DNA of 64,000 bases, from positions 1,612,001-1,676,000 of the forward strand of contig NZ_CP017057.1 of NCBI RefSeq assembly GCF_001719165.1. Direction: 5' to 3'. This document shows, piece after piece, positions 24,306 through 32,760 of the stretch. The notes below the pieces were generated by a model that was given only the letters and a program-made list of their open reading frames with translations, did no database searches and had not been told where the DNA came from. This DNA comes from Erythrobacter litoralis (GTDB taxonomy: Bacteria; Pseudomonadota; Alphaproteobacteria; Sphingomonadales; Sphingomonadaceae). The position numbers and the translations under genes were made by a program. How positions within the stretch are numbered: position 1 is the first letter of the stretch; each line of letters opens with the position of its first letter.

Positions 24306-25710
24306 GTATCGCCCGGCCATAGGCGTCGAGGACGCTTTCATGCATCATCTCGGAAAGCGTCGGGTGCGGGAAGACGGTCTGCATCAGTTCCTCCTCGGTG
24401 GTCTCGAGCGTCTTTCCGACTGTGTAGCCCTGGATCAGCTCGGTCACTTCCGCGCCGACCATGTGCGCGCCGAGCAATTCGCCGGTCGTGGCATCGAAGA
24501 CGGTCTTGATGAAGCCTTCCGCCTCACCCAGCGCGATCGCCTTGCCATTGCCGATGAAGGGGAAGCTGCCGACCTTGACCTCATGCCCCGCTTCCCTGGC
24601 CTGGGCTTCGGTAAGCCCGACGCTTGCGACCTGCGGGTGGCAATAGGTGCAGGCGGGGATCGCGTTGCGATCGAGCGGATGGGGATGCACCTCGTTGTTG
24701 CCGAGCTCGCGCGCGATCGCCTCGGCGGCAGTAACGCCTTCGTGGCTTGCCTTGTGCGCCAGCCACGGGCCTGGTGTGCAGTCGCCTATCGCCCACAGTC
24801 CCTTGGTCCCGGTGCGGCCGAGCGGATCGATCTGGATGAAACCGCGCTCCATTTCGACGAGATCCTCGATCCCGATGTTCTCGGTGTTGGGCTGAATGCC
24901 GATCGCGCTGATGACGTGGCTGAATTCGGTTTCCGCGCTCTTGCCCGCCTCGTCCTTGATCGTGGCGGTGACACCCTTCGCACCGACCTTCAGATCCTCG
25001 ACCCCTGCGCCGGTCATCACCTTGATACCCTGCTTGACCAGCGCCTTTTCGAGGAAGGCGGAGACGTCTGCATCTTCGACCGGAACGATGCGGTCGAGCA
25101 TTTCCACGACCGTAACATCGACACCGATATCGTTGTAGAAGCTGGCGAACTCGATCCCGATCGCGCCCGAGCCGATAACCAACAGCCTGGTCGGCTGTTC
25201 GGGCGGGGTCATGGCATGACGATAGGTCCAGACGCGCTTGCCGTCGGCGGGCGCGAAGGGCAGGTCGCGTGCACGCGCACCGGTTGCGAGGATGACATGT
25301 TTCGCCGTCAGCCTTTCCTCGCCCTTGTCAGATTTCACGGTCAGCGAAGTCGGCCCGGTCATGGTCCCCTCGCCCATGTGGACGGTGATCTTGTTCTTTT
25401 TCATCAGGTGCGCAACGCCCTGGTTGAGTTGCTTGGCCACGCCCCGGCTGCGTTTCACGATCGCTTCGAGATCGGCCTCGATTTCCTTCGCGGCGAGACC
25501 GTATTCCTTCGCGTTCTGCATGTAGCGATAGATTTCGGCAGAACGCAGCATGGCCTTGGTCGGTATGCACCCCCAGTTGAGGCAGATGCCGCCCAGATTT
25601 TCACGTTCGACGATGGCGACTTTCAGCCCGAGCTGCGCTGCACGGATGGCGGCGACATAGCCGCCGGGCCCGGAACCGAGCACGATCAGATCATATTGTG
25701 GTTCGGCCAT
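24298..25710 (-). CDS. lpdA: Dihydrolipoyl dehydrogenase (E3)
   Basis: FAD enzyme that reoxidises dihydrolipoyl groups of 2-oxoacid dehydrogenases with NAD+. FAD-binding GSGPGGYVAAIRAAQLG, redox disulfide in GGICLNWGCIPTKA, NAD-binding VIGSGAIGIEFASF, FAD contact GLWAIGDC and the C-terminal HPHPTLSE catalytic His region are all present. It is 470 residues. It lies in the same run as pdhC, with a lipoprotein gene between them. Confidence 0.97.
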   Translation of the reverse strand: MAEPQYDLIVLGSGPGGYVAAIRAAQLGLKVAIVERENLGGICLNWGCIPTKAMLRSAEIYRYMQNAKEYGLAAKEIEADLEAIVKRSRGVAKQLNQGVAHLMKKNKITVHMGEGTMTGPTSLTVKSDKGEERLTAKHVILATGARARDLPFAPADGKRVWTYRHAMTPPEQPTRLLVIGSGAIGIEFASFYNDIGVDVTVVEMLDRIVPVEDADVSAFLEKALVKQGIKVMTGAGVEDLKVGAKGVTATIKDEAGKSAETEFSHVISAIGIQPNTENIGIEDLVEMERGFIQIDPLGRTGTKGLWAIGDCTPGPWLAHKASHEGVTAAEAIARELGNNEVHPHPLDRNAIPACTYCHPQVASVGLTEAQAREAGHEVKVGSFPFIGNGKAIALGEAEGFIKTVFDATTGELLGAHMVGAEVTELIQGYTVGKTLETTEEELMQTVFPHPTLSEMMHESVLDAYGRAIHF

Positions 25711-25761
25711 GATGAGGTCCTGTCACTGGGGAGGTATACGCGAGGCGCGGGTGCGCCGGGC

Positions 25762-26262
25762 TCAGCCCGCGACCAGCTTGACGAAGTTCTCGTCCACCCA
25801 GCCCTGGTTGCACGGACCTTCATAGGCGCGCACGCTGGAGACGGGCGAATTGGTGCCGCAGCTGATCTCGGTTCCTTCTGGGGCATAGACGATGCCGATC
25901 CAGTCGCCGACCTGCTGGCACATCGAGACGCCCTGCCCCTGGCCGATCCGGTCGACTTCGACCGATTCGCGCGAAGGCGCGGCGCGCACGGGAAGGGTCG
26001 GGTTGCCGTCGGGCAGATCGCGGACCAGGCCATAGCCCGCGCAGGCATCGAAGCGCGGTCCGTCAAAGCCGATAAGGACCGCGCGCGGCGGGACGGCGCC
26101 GGGATCCTCGAGCGCTTCGGGCGAGGCCTCGATGGTTTCGGGCTCGATCCGCGTTTCATCCGCCCGGTCCCCGCGTGGATTGTCGCAGGAGGCGAGCGCG
26201 AGGGACACGAAGGCGAGCGCGGCAAGGGGGCGAAAGGAGAAGGGCCTGGTTCGCAAAATCAT
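25762..26262 (-). CDS. SH3-like lipoprotein inside the PDH gene run
   Basis: A 166-residue predicted lipoprotein: n-region MILRTRPFSFRPLAALAFVS and lipobox LASC with Cys26. An acidic, Pro-rich linker leads to a bacterial SH3-like domain (TLPVRAAPSRESVEVDRIG, VCQ-type core SMCQQVGDWIGIVYAP) and a C-terminal segment ending GWVDENFVKLVAG. Four further Cys residues may form disulfides. SH3b domains often bind cell-wall peptides. Its place between pdhC and lpdA suggests shared transcription rather than a PDH role. Function unknown. Confidence 0.8.
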   Translation of the reverse strand: MILRTRPFSFRPLAALAFVSLALASCDNPRGDRADETRIEPETIEASPEALEDPGAVPPRAVLIGFDGPRFDACAGYGLVRDLPDGNPTLPVRAAPSRESVEVDRIGQGQGVSMCQQVGDWIGIVYAPEGTEISCGTNSPVSSVRAYEGPCNQGWVDENFVKLVAG

Positions 26263-26354
26263 GGGTCCGGGTCTATCGCGCATGGCGTCTCAAGGCCAGT
26301 GGCATGCACGCATCGCAAGGCGAGGAAATCGCATCGGTCGCGCCTCAATATGCC

Positions 26355-27839
26355 TCAAACCAACAGCCCCATCGGGTTCTCGACGAGGCTCTTGATCGCC
26401 TCCATCAGCTGCGCGCCGTCCGCGCCGTCGATCGCGCGGTGATCGAAGCTGCCGCTGGCATGGAGCACGGTCGCGGGCTTGATTTCGCCGTCGATGACAT
26501 AAGGCTGCTGCTGCCCCGATCCGACCGCGAGGATCATGCCCTGCGGCGGATTGATCACCGCGTCGAACTGCTTGATTCCGTGCATGCCGAGATTCGACAG
26601 GCTCGCCGTGCCGCCCTGATATTCGTGCGGCATCAGCTTGCCCTCGCGCGCTTTTCCGGCAAGCTCCTTCATCTCGCTTGAGATCTGCGCGAGGCCCTTG
26701 GTGTCGGCATGGGTGATGACGGGCGTGATCAGGCCCGAGGGCGCTGCGACGGCGACGGAGATGTCGGCTCGGGAATAACGGCGCATCGTATCGCCGTGAT
26801 AGCTGACATTGCACTGCGGCACCCGCATGAGCGCACGGGCGAGCGCCTTGATGAGAAGGTCGTTGACCGACAGCTTGATCCCGTCAGGCTCGAGGCTCGC
26901 GTTCAATTGCTTGCGCAGGTCGAGCAGGGGGTCGAGCCGGATATCGATGGTGAGATAGTAATGCGGGACGGTCTGCTTGCTCTCGGTCAGGCGGCGAGCG
27001 ATGACCTTGCGGACATTGGAGAGCTTTTCCTCCTCGAACGGCGCGCCGTGATCGGGCACGTCCTTTGGCGCGGGCGCTGCTGGTGCGTCGGCTGTCTCGG
27101 CCGGTGCGGGCGCCGGAGCGGCGGAGCCGTCGAAGCTCTCTATATCGGCCTTGACGATGCGGCCATTGGGGCCGGTGCCCTTAACGTGAGCAAGGTCGAT
27201 CCCCTGCTGCTCGGCCATGCGCCGGGCCAGCGGCGAAGCGATGATGCGGTCACTCGACACTGCGGGGGCAGGTGACGCAGAAGCTTCGGGATCGGGTGTA
27301 TTCGCGCCCGTCACGGATGCCGCGCCGCCGCCGCCCATCGCGGCTTCGACGTCGCCCTTGGTGATCTTGCCCTTGGGGCCCGTGCCTTCGATCTGGGAGA
27401 GGTCGATCCCGTTCGCCTCGGCAAGCTTCCTTGCGGTGGGAGAAGCGGCGGGACCATCCTTTGCGGCCGGTGCAGGACTGGGCGAAGGCGTGCTGCTTTC
27501 CGGCGGCTTGGGCGCGGGGGCGGGCGATGGGGCTGGCTGCGGCGTGGGTGCCGGGGCGGCACTCTCGTCAGGCACGGCGATATCGCCCGCCTCCTCGCCT
27601 TCCTCGGCGAGCATGGCGATGATCGTGCCGACCTTCACGTTCTCTGTGCCTTCGGGAATCGCGATTTTGGCGAGCGTGCCTTCCTCGACGGCTTCGAATT
27701 CCATCGTCGCCTTGTCGGTCTCGATTTCGGCCATGATGTCGCCGGGGCCGATATGATCGCCCTCCTTCACCAGCCACTTGGCGAGCGTGCCCTCTTCCAT
27801 CGTCGGGGAAAGGGCCGGCATCTTGATTTCAATCGCCAT
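26355..27839 (-). CDS. pdhC: Pyruvate dehydrogenase E2 (dihydrolipoyl acetyltransferase) with two subunit-binding domains
   Basis: Core of the pyruvate dehydrogenase complex. Residues 1-80 are one lipoyl domain with the modified Lys43 in ETDKATM. Two peripheral-subunit-binding domains follow: 131-168 ([20 protein letters not shown]) and 200-236 ([20 protein letters not shown]), separated by Ala/Pro/Gly-rich linkers. The catalytic domain (~270-494) has the [10 protein letters not shown] active-site motif. At 494 residues it is longer than the usual ~430 because of the second binding domain. E3 (lpdA) lies downstream; E1 genes are not in the window. Confidence 0.95.
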   Translation of the reverse strand: MAIEIKMPALSPTMEEGTLAKWLVKEGDHIGPGDIMAEIETDKATMEFEAVEEGTLAKIAIPEGTENVKVGTIIAMLAEEGEEAGDIAVPDESAAPAPTPQPAPSPAPAPKPPESSTPSPSPAPAAKDGPAASPTARKLAEANGIDLSQIEGTGPKGKITKGDVEAAMGGGGAASVTGANTPDPEASASPAPAVSSDRIIASPLARRMAEQQGIDLAHVKGTGPNGRIVKADIESFDGSAAPAPAPAETADAPAAPAPKDVPDHGAPFEEEKLSNVRKVIARRLTESKQTVPHYYLTIDIRLDPLLDLRKQLNASLEPDGIKLSVNDLLIKALARALMRVPQCNVSYHGDTMRRYSRADISVAVAAPSGLITPVITHADTKGLAQISSEMKELAGKAREGKLMPHEYQGGTASLSNLGMHGIKQFDAVINPPQGMILAVGSGQQQPYVIDGEIKPATVLHASGSFDHRAIDGADGAQLMEAIKSLVENPMGLLV

Positions 27840-27963
27840 GGTCGCGTGGGTCTCCCTTGCCTTCTCGCGCGGTCCCGCTCTGGCCGATCAGCGCTGCACG
27901 GGCAAGGCCTTGCATTGCAGCGAATTTGACAGGATACCCTGCCGCTGGAGCGGACCGTAGAGC

Positions 27964-28413
27964 ATGCGCACATTCCTTGTCGTCACCGATGAAAGCGAAG
28001 AATCGCGCGCCGCCCTGCGCTTCGCTGCGCGCCGCGCGGTCGCGGTCGGGGGCGCGGTCCATATCCTCGCGATCGTGCGCCAGCCCAATTTCAGCGCCTT
28101 CGGGGCGGTGCAGGCGACCATCGAACAGGAAGCCCGCGACCGGGCCGAAATGCTCGCCCACGGGGTCGCGGGCAATCTTCTCGCCGAAAGCGGGATCATG
28201 CCGACGATCTCGGTCAAGATCGGCAACGGCCAGAAGATCGTGCGAGAATTCCTCGACAGCCAGAAGGATATCGCAGCTCTCATCCTCGGCGCTGCTGCGG
28301 GCAATACACCCGGACCGCTGGTGATGCATTTTTCGGCCCATGCGGGCAGCCTGCCCTGCCCGCTTTATGTCATTCCGGAAAACTATGACGAGGCCGAGGT
28401 CGATCACGGCTGA
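27964..28413 (+). CDS. Universal stress protein UspA family
   Basis: A single Usp domain of 149 residues: MRTFLVVTDESEESRAALRF at the first strand, a middle helical part with KIGNGQKIVREFL, and an ATP-binding-like LILGAAAGNTPGPLVMHFSA. The first residues after the start follow a 124-nt divergent region shared with pdhC. It is convergent with the peroxiredoxin-like gene, whose stop lies 6 nt away. Role in stress survival is assumed from family. Confidence 0.88.
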   Translation: MRTFLVVTDESEESRAALRFAARRAVAVGGAVHILAIVRQPNFSAFGAVQATIEQEARDRAEMLAHGVAGNLLAESGIMPTISVKIGNGQKIVREFLDSQKDIAALILGAAAGNTPGPLVMHFSAHAGSLPCPLYVIPENYDEAEVDHG

Positions 28414-28419
28414 AACTCT

Positions 28420-28935
28420 TCAGGTTCGCGTACCGCGCGCCGGGTAATCCTGCTCGAGCGCGATCTCGATGCCCTCGATCAGTTCGTCCAGCGGCGGCCG
28501 GGTGAAAGGCGCGCTCTGCACCTGCGCCATGTAGAGCGTGCCGTCCGGACGAACCAGGAACATCCCCGGTTCGGAAAAGACCTCGGGCTCATCCGAACCC
28601 TCGCGCGCGGAGGAGATGTAGAGGCCCCATTCGCGAGCGGTGTCCTCGTCCATCGCGTAGGCGAGCGGCAGGTCGCCGGTTTTCCAGTCGCTGTCGACCG
28701 TCATCGCCCGGTCCTTCGAATCCATCGAGACCGCGACCGGATTGATGCCGTGTTCGGACAGGTCCGCGACCTTGCTTCCCATTTCCTCCAGATAGGAGCG
28801 GCACACCGGGCAATGGCTGCCGCGATAGAAGGCGACGAGGGTGAAGTTCTTCGGCCGCTGCTTGGCGAGGTCATATTGCGCACCGATCGTCAGCGGCAGG
28901 TCGAGGCTGGGGACTTCCTGTCCGGGTGTGAGCAT
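28420..28935 (-). CDS. Peroxiredoxin-like (AhpC/TSA) protein
   Basis: A 171-residue thioredoxin-fold protein. The redox site is FYRGSHCPVCRSYLEEM, a CxxC in place of the usual PxxxTxxC of classical peroxiredoxins, so it belongs to the peroxiredoxin-like/thioredoxin-like redoxin group. SMDSKDRAM and FLVRPDGTLYMAQ complete the fold. Probably a thiol-dependent reductase or peroxidase in the cytoplasm; no signal peptide. RNase R lies upstream on the same strand with a 63-nt gap. Confidence 0.87.
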   Translation of the reverse strand: MLTPGQEVPSLDLPLTIGAQYDLAKQRPKNFTLVAFYRGSHCPVCRSYLEEMGSKVADLSEHGINPVAVSMDSKDRAMTVDSDWKTGDLPLAYAMDEDTAREWGLYISSAREGSDEPEVFSEPGMFLVRPDGTLYMAQVQSAPFTRPPLDELIEGIEIALEQDYPARGTRT

Positions 28936-28998
28936 GTGTCGGGTTCTCCTTGGCTTCGTAAAACCAATGAGCGCCCCTGCCCACCTGTTCCAAAGTGC

Positions 28999-31296
28999 CT
29001 ATTTCCGGCGCCGCCCCTGATGTCGGATATTGCCGGGGCGTCCGCGCTTGCCGACCGTGTGATTGCCAGCCTTCTTCTGAGCGTCGCGGCGCGGCTTTCT
29101 CTCTGGCCTGCGACCGCGTGGCTCGATCGCGCTGGTGTCGCTGTCGGGAAGCACGAACTTCAATGCGCCGGTAAGCGCATTGGCTTCGGCGAGCTTGAGC
29201 TTGAGCCTGTCGCCCACCGTGAAGCGCGTACCGGACTTCTCCCCGATCAGCGCGTGGGCAGCCTCGTCATGGCTGAAATATTCGCTTCCCAATGTGGATA
29301 TCGGAACAAGGCCGTCCCCGCCCAGCCCTTCGATCGTGGCGAAGAAACCGAAGCCCTGGACCCCGGTGATGCGCGTGTCGAAAGTCTCGCCCACCCGGCC
29401 CGAAAGCCAGGCGGCGACATAGCGGTCGATCGTGTCGCGCTCGGCCTCCATCGCGCGGCGCTCGGTCTGGCTGATCGCGTCGGTGATCTGCGACAGGTTG
29501 GATCGGTCACGGTCGGAAAGGCCGGTGGTCGCAGGCAGCGATCCGGGCGGCTTGGGCTGTTCGAGCCCGTAGGCGTCAACCAGCGCACGGTGCACCAGAA
29601 GGTCGGAATAGCGCCGGATCGGCGACGTGAAATGGGCATAGGAGGACAGGGCAAGGCCGAAATGCCCGGCATTGGCGGGGCCGTAATACGCCTGCATCTG
29701 GCTTCTCAGCACGGCCTCCATGACCTGCGCCTTCTCGGCCTCGTCCGAGACGTCCTTGAGCATCCGGTTGAACAGGCCGGGCGTGATGACCTGCCCCAAT
29801 GCGAGCTTCATGCCCAAGGTCTGAAGATAGTCGCGCAGTGCGATCAGCTTCTCGCGGGCGGGTGTTTCGTGGATGCGATAGACAACGGGCGCATTCTTCG
29901 CCTCAAGCGCCTTGGCCGCGGCGACATTGGCGGCAATCATGAAGTCTTCGACCACCCGGTGCGCATCGAGCCGTTCGCGCACGGCGATTTCGTCGATCTC
30001 GCCCTTGTCGTTCAATTGCACGCGCCGTTCGGGCAGGTCGAGTTCGAGCGGGTCGCGCTTGTGCCGCGCTGCGGCAAGCAGCTTCCATGCACCCCACAGG
30101 TGTTCGAGATATTCGGGCGGCTTGCCCGAATCCACTTCCCGCTGCGCGTCTTCATAGGCGATGTTGTGGTGGATCCTCACCAGCGCGCGGGTGAAGCGGA
30201 ATTTCGTAACCTTGCCTTCCCCATCGATATGCAGGTGGCAGGCCATGGCGGCGCGGGTCTCATCCTCGACCAGCGAGCAGACATCGGCCGAAAGGATCTC
30301 GGGCAGCATCGGCACGACGCGGTCGGGAAAATAGACCGAATTGCCACGCTTCCTCGCCTCGCGGTCGAGCGCGCTGCCGGGGCGGACATAGAAGCTGACG
30401 TCGGCGATCGCGACGAGCGCGTTGTAGCCGCCTTTCCCGTCGGGTTCGGCCCAGATGGCATCGTCATGGTCGCGCGCATCGGCAGGATCGATCGCGACGA
30501 TGGGGAGCTGGCGCAGGTCCTCGCGCTTCGATTCCGACAGCTTGAGATTGCTGGCGCGCCGGGCTTCTTCGTGCACCGCGTCGGGGAATATGTGCGGGAT
30601 GCCGTGCTTGGCGATGGCGATGAGGCTGAACGCGCCAGGGGCGAGCGGGTCGCCGATGACTTCGATCACCTTGACGCCCGAGCGTTCGGAGCGGCCCGTG
30701 CGTTCGCACAGGACAAGCTGTCCTGCTTCGGCTTCGCCCACATCGCTGATGGGGGAGGAGCTGCGAATGCGCTTGTCGACGGGCGCAAGCCAGGCCTTCC
30801 CCGCCTTGTCGATCTCGACCACGCCGAGCAGGCCTTCGGAGCGCGCGGGCAGCTTCTTCATCGGAAAGGCGATCCAGCCGCTCTCGCGCTCCTCGGTGCG
30901 CGCAAGCACCCGGTCGCCGCGCTTGAGGGCGGGGGCACGTTTGCCGCCCTTGCCCTTCATCTCGCGAAGGGTAAGGCGCGGCGGCTTTTCCTCGGCATCG
31001 GGTTCCCAATTGTCGGGCATTGCGATCGCCTCGCCGTCCTCGATGTCGACGACGCGCAGGACAGTCACCTTGGGAACGCCGCCCATGCGGTGATAGGCGG
31101 TGCGCTTGCCGTCGATCAGGCCTTCCTCGGCCATGTCCTTGAGCAGCGCCTTCAGCTTGATCTTCTCCTGCCCCTTCAGGCCGAACGCACGAGCGATCTC
31201 GCGCTTGCCCGCCGGCGTGTCGGAGGACTGGATGAAGTCGAGGACCTGCTTTTTCGTCGGCAGGCCCTGGGGGTGTTTGGGAGAGCTTCTTGTCAT
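28999..31296 (-). CDS. rnr: Ribonuclease R
   Basis: Processive 3'-5' exoribonuclease. A winged-helix N-terminus (QVLDFIQSSDTPAGKREIAR), cold-shock domains, the RNB catalytic domain with IDPADARDHDDAIWAE metal-binding acids and YAHFTSPIRRYSDLLVHR, and an S1 domain (FDTRITGVQGFGFFATI) lead to a Lys/Arg-rich tail. I start at MTRSSPKHP (31296; 765 residues); earlier in-frame codons overlap nothing conserved. It follows the M28 peptidase by 25 nt. Confidence 0.95.
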   Translation of the reverse strand: MTRSSPKHPQGLPTKKQVLDFIQSSDTPAGKREIARAFGLKGQEKIKLKALLKDMAEEGLIDGKRTAYHRMGGVPKVTVLRVVDIEDGEAIAMPDNWEPDAEEKPPRLTLREMKGKGGKRAPALKRGDRVLARTEERESGWIAFPMKKLPARSEGLLGVVEIDKAGKAWLAPVDKRIRSSSPISDVGEAEAGQLVLCERTGRSERSGVKVIEVIGDPLAPGAFSLIAIAKHGIPHIFPDAVHEEARRASNLKLSESKREDLRQLPIVAIDPADARDHDDAIWAEPDGKGGYNALVAIADVSFYVRPGSALDREARKRGNSVYFPDRVVPMLPEILSADVCSLVEDETRAAMACHLHIDGEGKVTKFRFTRALVRIHHNIAYEDAQREVDSGKPPEYLEHLWGAWKLLAAARHKRDPLELDLPERRVQLNDKGEIDEIAVRERLDAHRVVEDFMIAANVAAAKALEAKNAPVVYRIHETPAREKLIALRDYLQTLGMKLALGQVITPGLFNRMLKDVSDEAEKAQVMEAVLRSQMQAYYGPANAGHFGLALSSYAHFTSPIRRYSDLLVHRALVDAYGLEQPKPPGSLPATTGLSDRDRSNLSQITDAISQTERRAMEAERDTIDRYVAAWLSGRVGETFDTRITGVQGFGFFATIEGLGGDGLVPISTLGSEYFSHDEAAHALIGEKSGTRFTVGDRLKLKLAEANALTGALKFVLPDSDTSAIEPRGRRPERKPRRDAQKKAGNHTVGKRGRPGNIRHQGRRRK

Positions 31297-31321
31297 GTTG
31301 CCCACCCATATGGAGACGGTG

Positions 31322-32722
31322 TCAGTCGCTGTCACCCTCGGGCCGTTCGACGGGTTCGAAAGCGCCGCCGGGAACGGCGGTCGAGACGGGCGAGCAGTAG
31401 TCGCCGTTGCAGGCCTGAACGCCGAACAGCCAATCGTCGCCCCGCAATGGGATGGTGAGCGCGAGCTCCTTGCCCGACCCGCCGTGCGGGGTCATCATCA
31501 TCAGATTCGCACCCTCTGCTTCAGGGCCCGGCTCGGCATGGGGACGCCAATGGGGTTCGTCAGTTCGCCGAATGCGAAGCTTGTATTGGTCGGCTCCGCG
31601 AACGCCTTGCCATGCGATCTGCGTATCCACCCGCACCGCCGCGTCCGCCGTCACCTTCGGCGGCATAGGGGCCATCGCGAGGTGGTGCAGCGCGCGCACG
31701 TTGAGCTTGGTCGCCCGCGTCAGGTAATCCCAGTCGAGCTCATCCACCGTGTCGCCGTATTTCACCTCGTCCTCGGTGCGCAGGTCCTGGTGCTGGTGTT
31801 CGTAATCCTCGACCGCAACGGTCACGCGCACAGCCGGATAGCCCCGGTCGAGGAAGGGAATCTGGTCCCCGCCCCGCCCCATCCGGTCGGTCCGCCAGAT
31901 CTGCCGCACCTGCATTCCTTCAGGATTGTCGGCAGCAAGATTGGCGAGCCAACGCGACAAATTACGCCCCGGGCTGTCATTCTCGCCGCCATAGCGCCGC
32001 TGGAGCGCGCGCAGGCGCTTGGTCGAATCGGCGCGAAGCCCTTCGGAAAAGACGCGTACGTGCTTCGCATCGCAGAACCCGTCCGAACCGCAGCTATTGC
32101 CGATCATGTCGTTGTTGAGCACCGCTTTGACGGTAAAGCCCTGCTCGGCAACCCAGTCGGCAAGGATGTTCGCGCCGTAGAGCCCCTGCTCCTCGCCTGT
32201 CAGCAGGGCGTAGATGATGGTCGAGGGATAGTCGTTCTGAGACAGCAGCCGCGCCGCTTCGAGCACCATGACGCTACCCGACCCGTCATCGTTCGCGCCC
32301 GGCGCGTCGTCGGTGGCGTTGAGCGGATCGGTGACGCGGCTGTCGTAATGCGCCTGGACGATGATCACCTCGTCCGGCCGCTCGGTCCCGCGCTGGATCG
32401 CGACGGCGTTGCGGATCAGCGTCGGTGCGGGGATGCGCCGCCCGTCCGCTTCGACAACCTTGCCGACCGGCTGCACGTCGAGGCAACCGCCGCATGTCGC
32501 GCCGATGCGGCGGAATTCATCCAGCGCCCAGTTCACCGCCGCCCCAACGCCGCGTTCGGGATCGTCCTGCGAAGACAGGGTGTGGCGCGTGCCGAAGCCG
32601 ACAATCGTGTCCATGTCGGCGCGCAGGCGCTCTTCCGAGACTTCGTCGGCGGGGCTTCCATCGGACTGGGCGGCGAGCGGTGCCGCGATGAGCGCGGCCG
32701 CAAGGGCAATGCGTTTGATCAT
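31322..32722 (-). CDS. Secreted M28 family zinc aminopeptidase
   Basis: A 466-residue exported peptidase. Signal peptide MIKRIALAAALIAAPLAAQ. The zinc-binding residues of family M28 are visible: AHYDSR, GANDDGSGS, TGEEQGLYGA and NNDMIGN. A C-terminal region (~360-466) is a beta-rich domain that is not obviously catalytic. I start at MIKRIAL because the 12 codons before it would break the signal peptide. Substrates are probably peptides scavenged in the periplasm or outside. Confidence 0.9.
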   Translation of the reverse strand: MIKRIALAAALIAAPLAAQSDGSPADEVSEERLRADMDTIVGFGTRHTLSSQDDPERGVGAAVNWALDEFRRIGATCGGCLDVQPVGKVVEADGRRIPAPTLIRNAVAIQRGTERPDEVIIVQAHYDSRVTDPLNATDDAPGANDDGSGSVMVLEAARLLSQNDYPSTIIYALLTGEEQGLYGANILADWVAEQGFTVKAVLNNDMIGNSCGSDGFCDAKHVRVFSEGLRADSTKRLRALQRRYGGENDSPGRNLSRWLANLAADNPEGMQVRQIWRTDRMGRGGDQIPFLDRGYPAVRVTVAVEDYEHQHQDLRTEDEVKYGDTVDELDWDYLTRATKLNVRALHHLAMAPMPPKVTADAAVRVDTQIAWQGVRGADQYKLRIRRTDEPHWRPHAEPGPEAEGANLMMMTPHGGSGKELALTIPLRGDDWLFGVQACNGDYCSPVSTAVPGGAFEPVERPEGDSD

Positions 32723-32760
32723 GCGCGGCTTTCTTGCGGGAAAGCGCCGGGAACGCAAGC

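Noticed and set aside
24157..26442. Plus-strand open frame of ~760 codons across lpdA and the SH3 lipoprotein
   Set aside because: Antisense to lpdA with its strong FAD/NAD motifs; the translation lacks domains.
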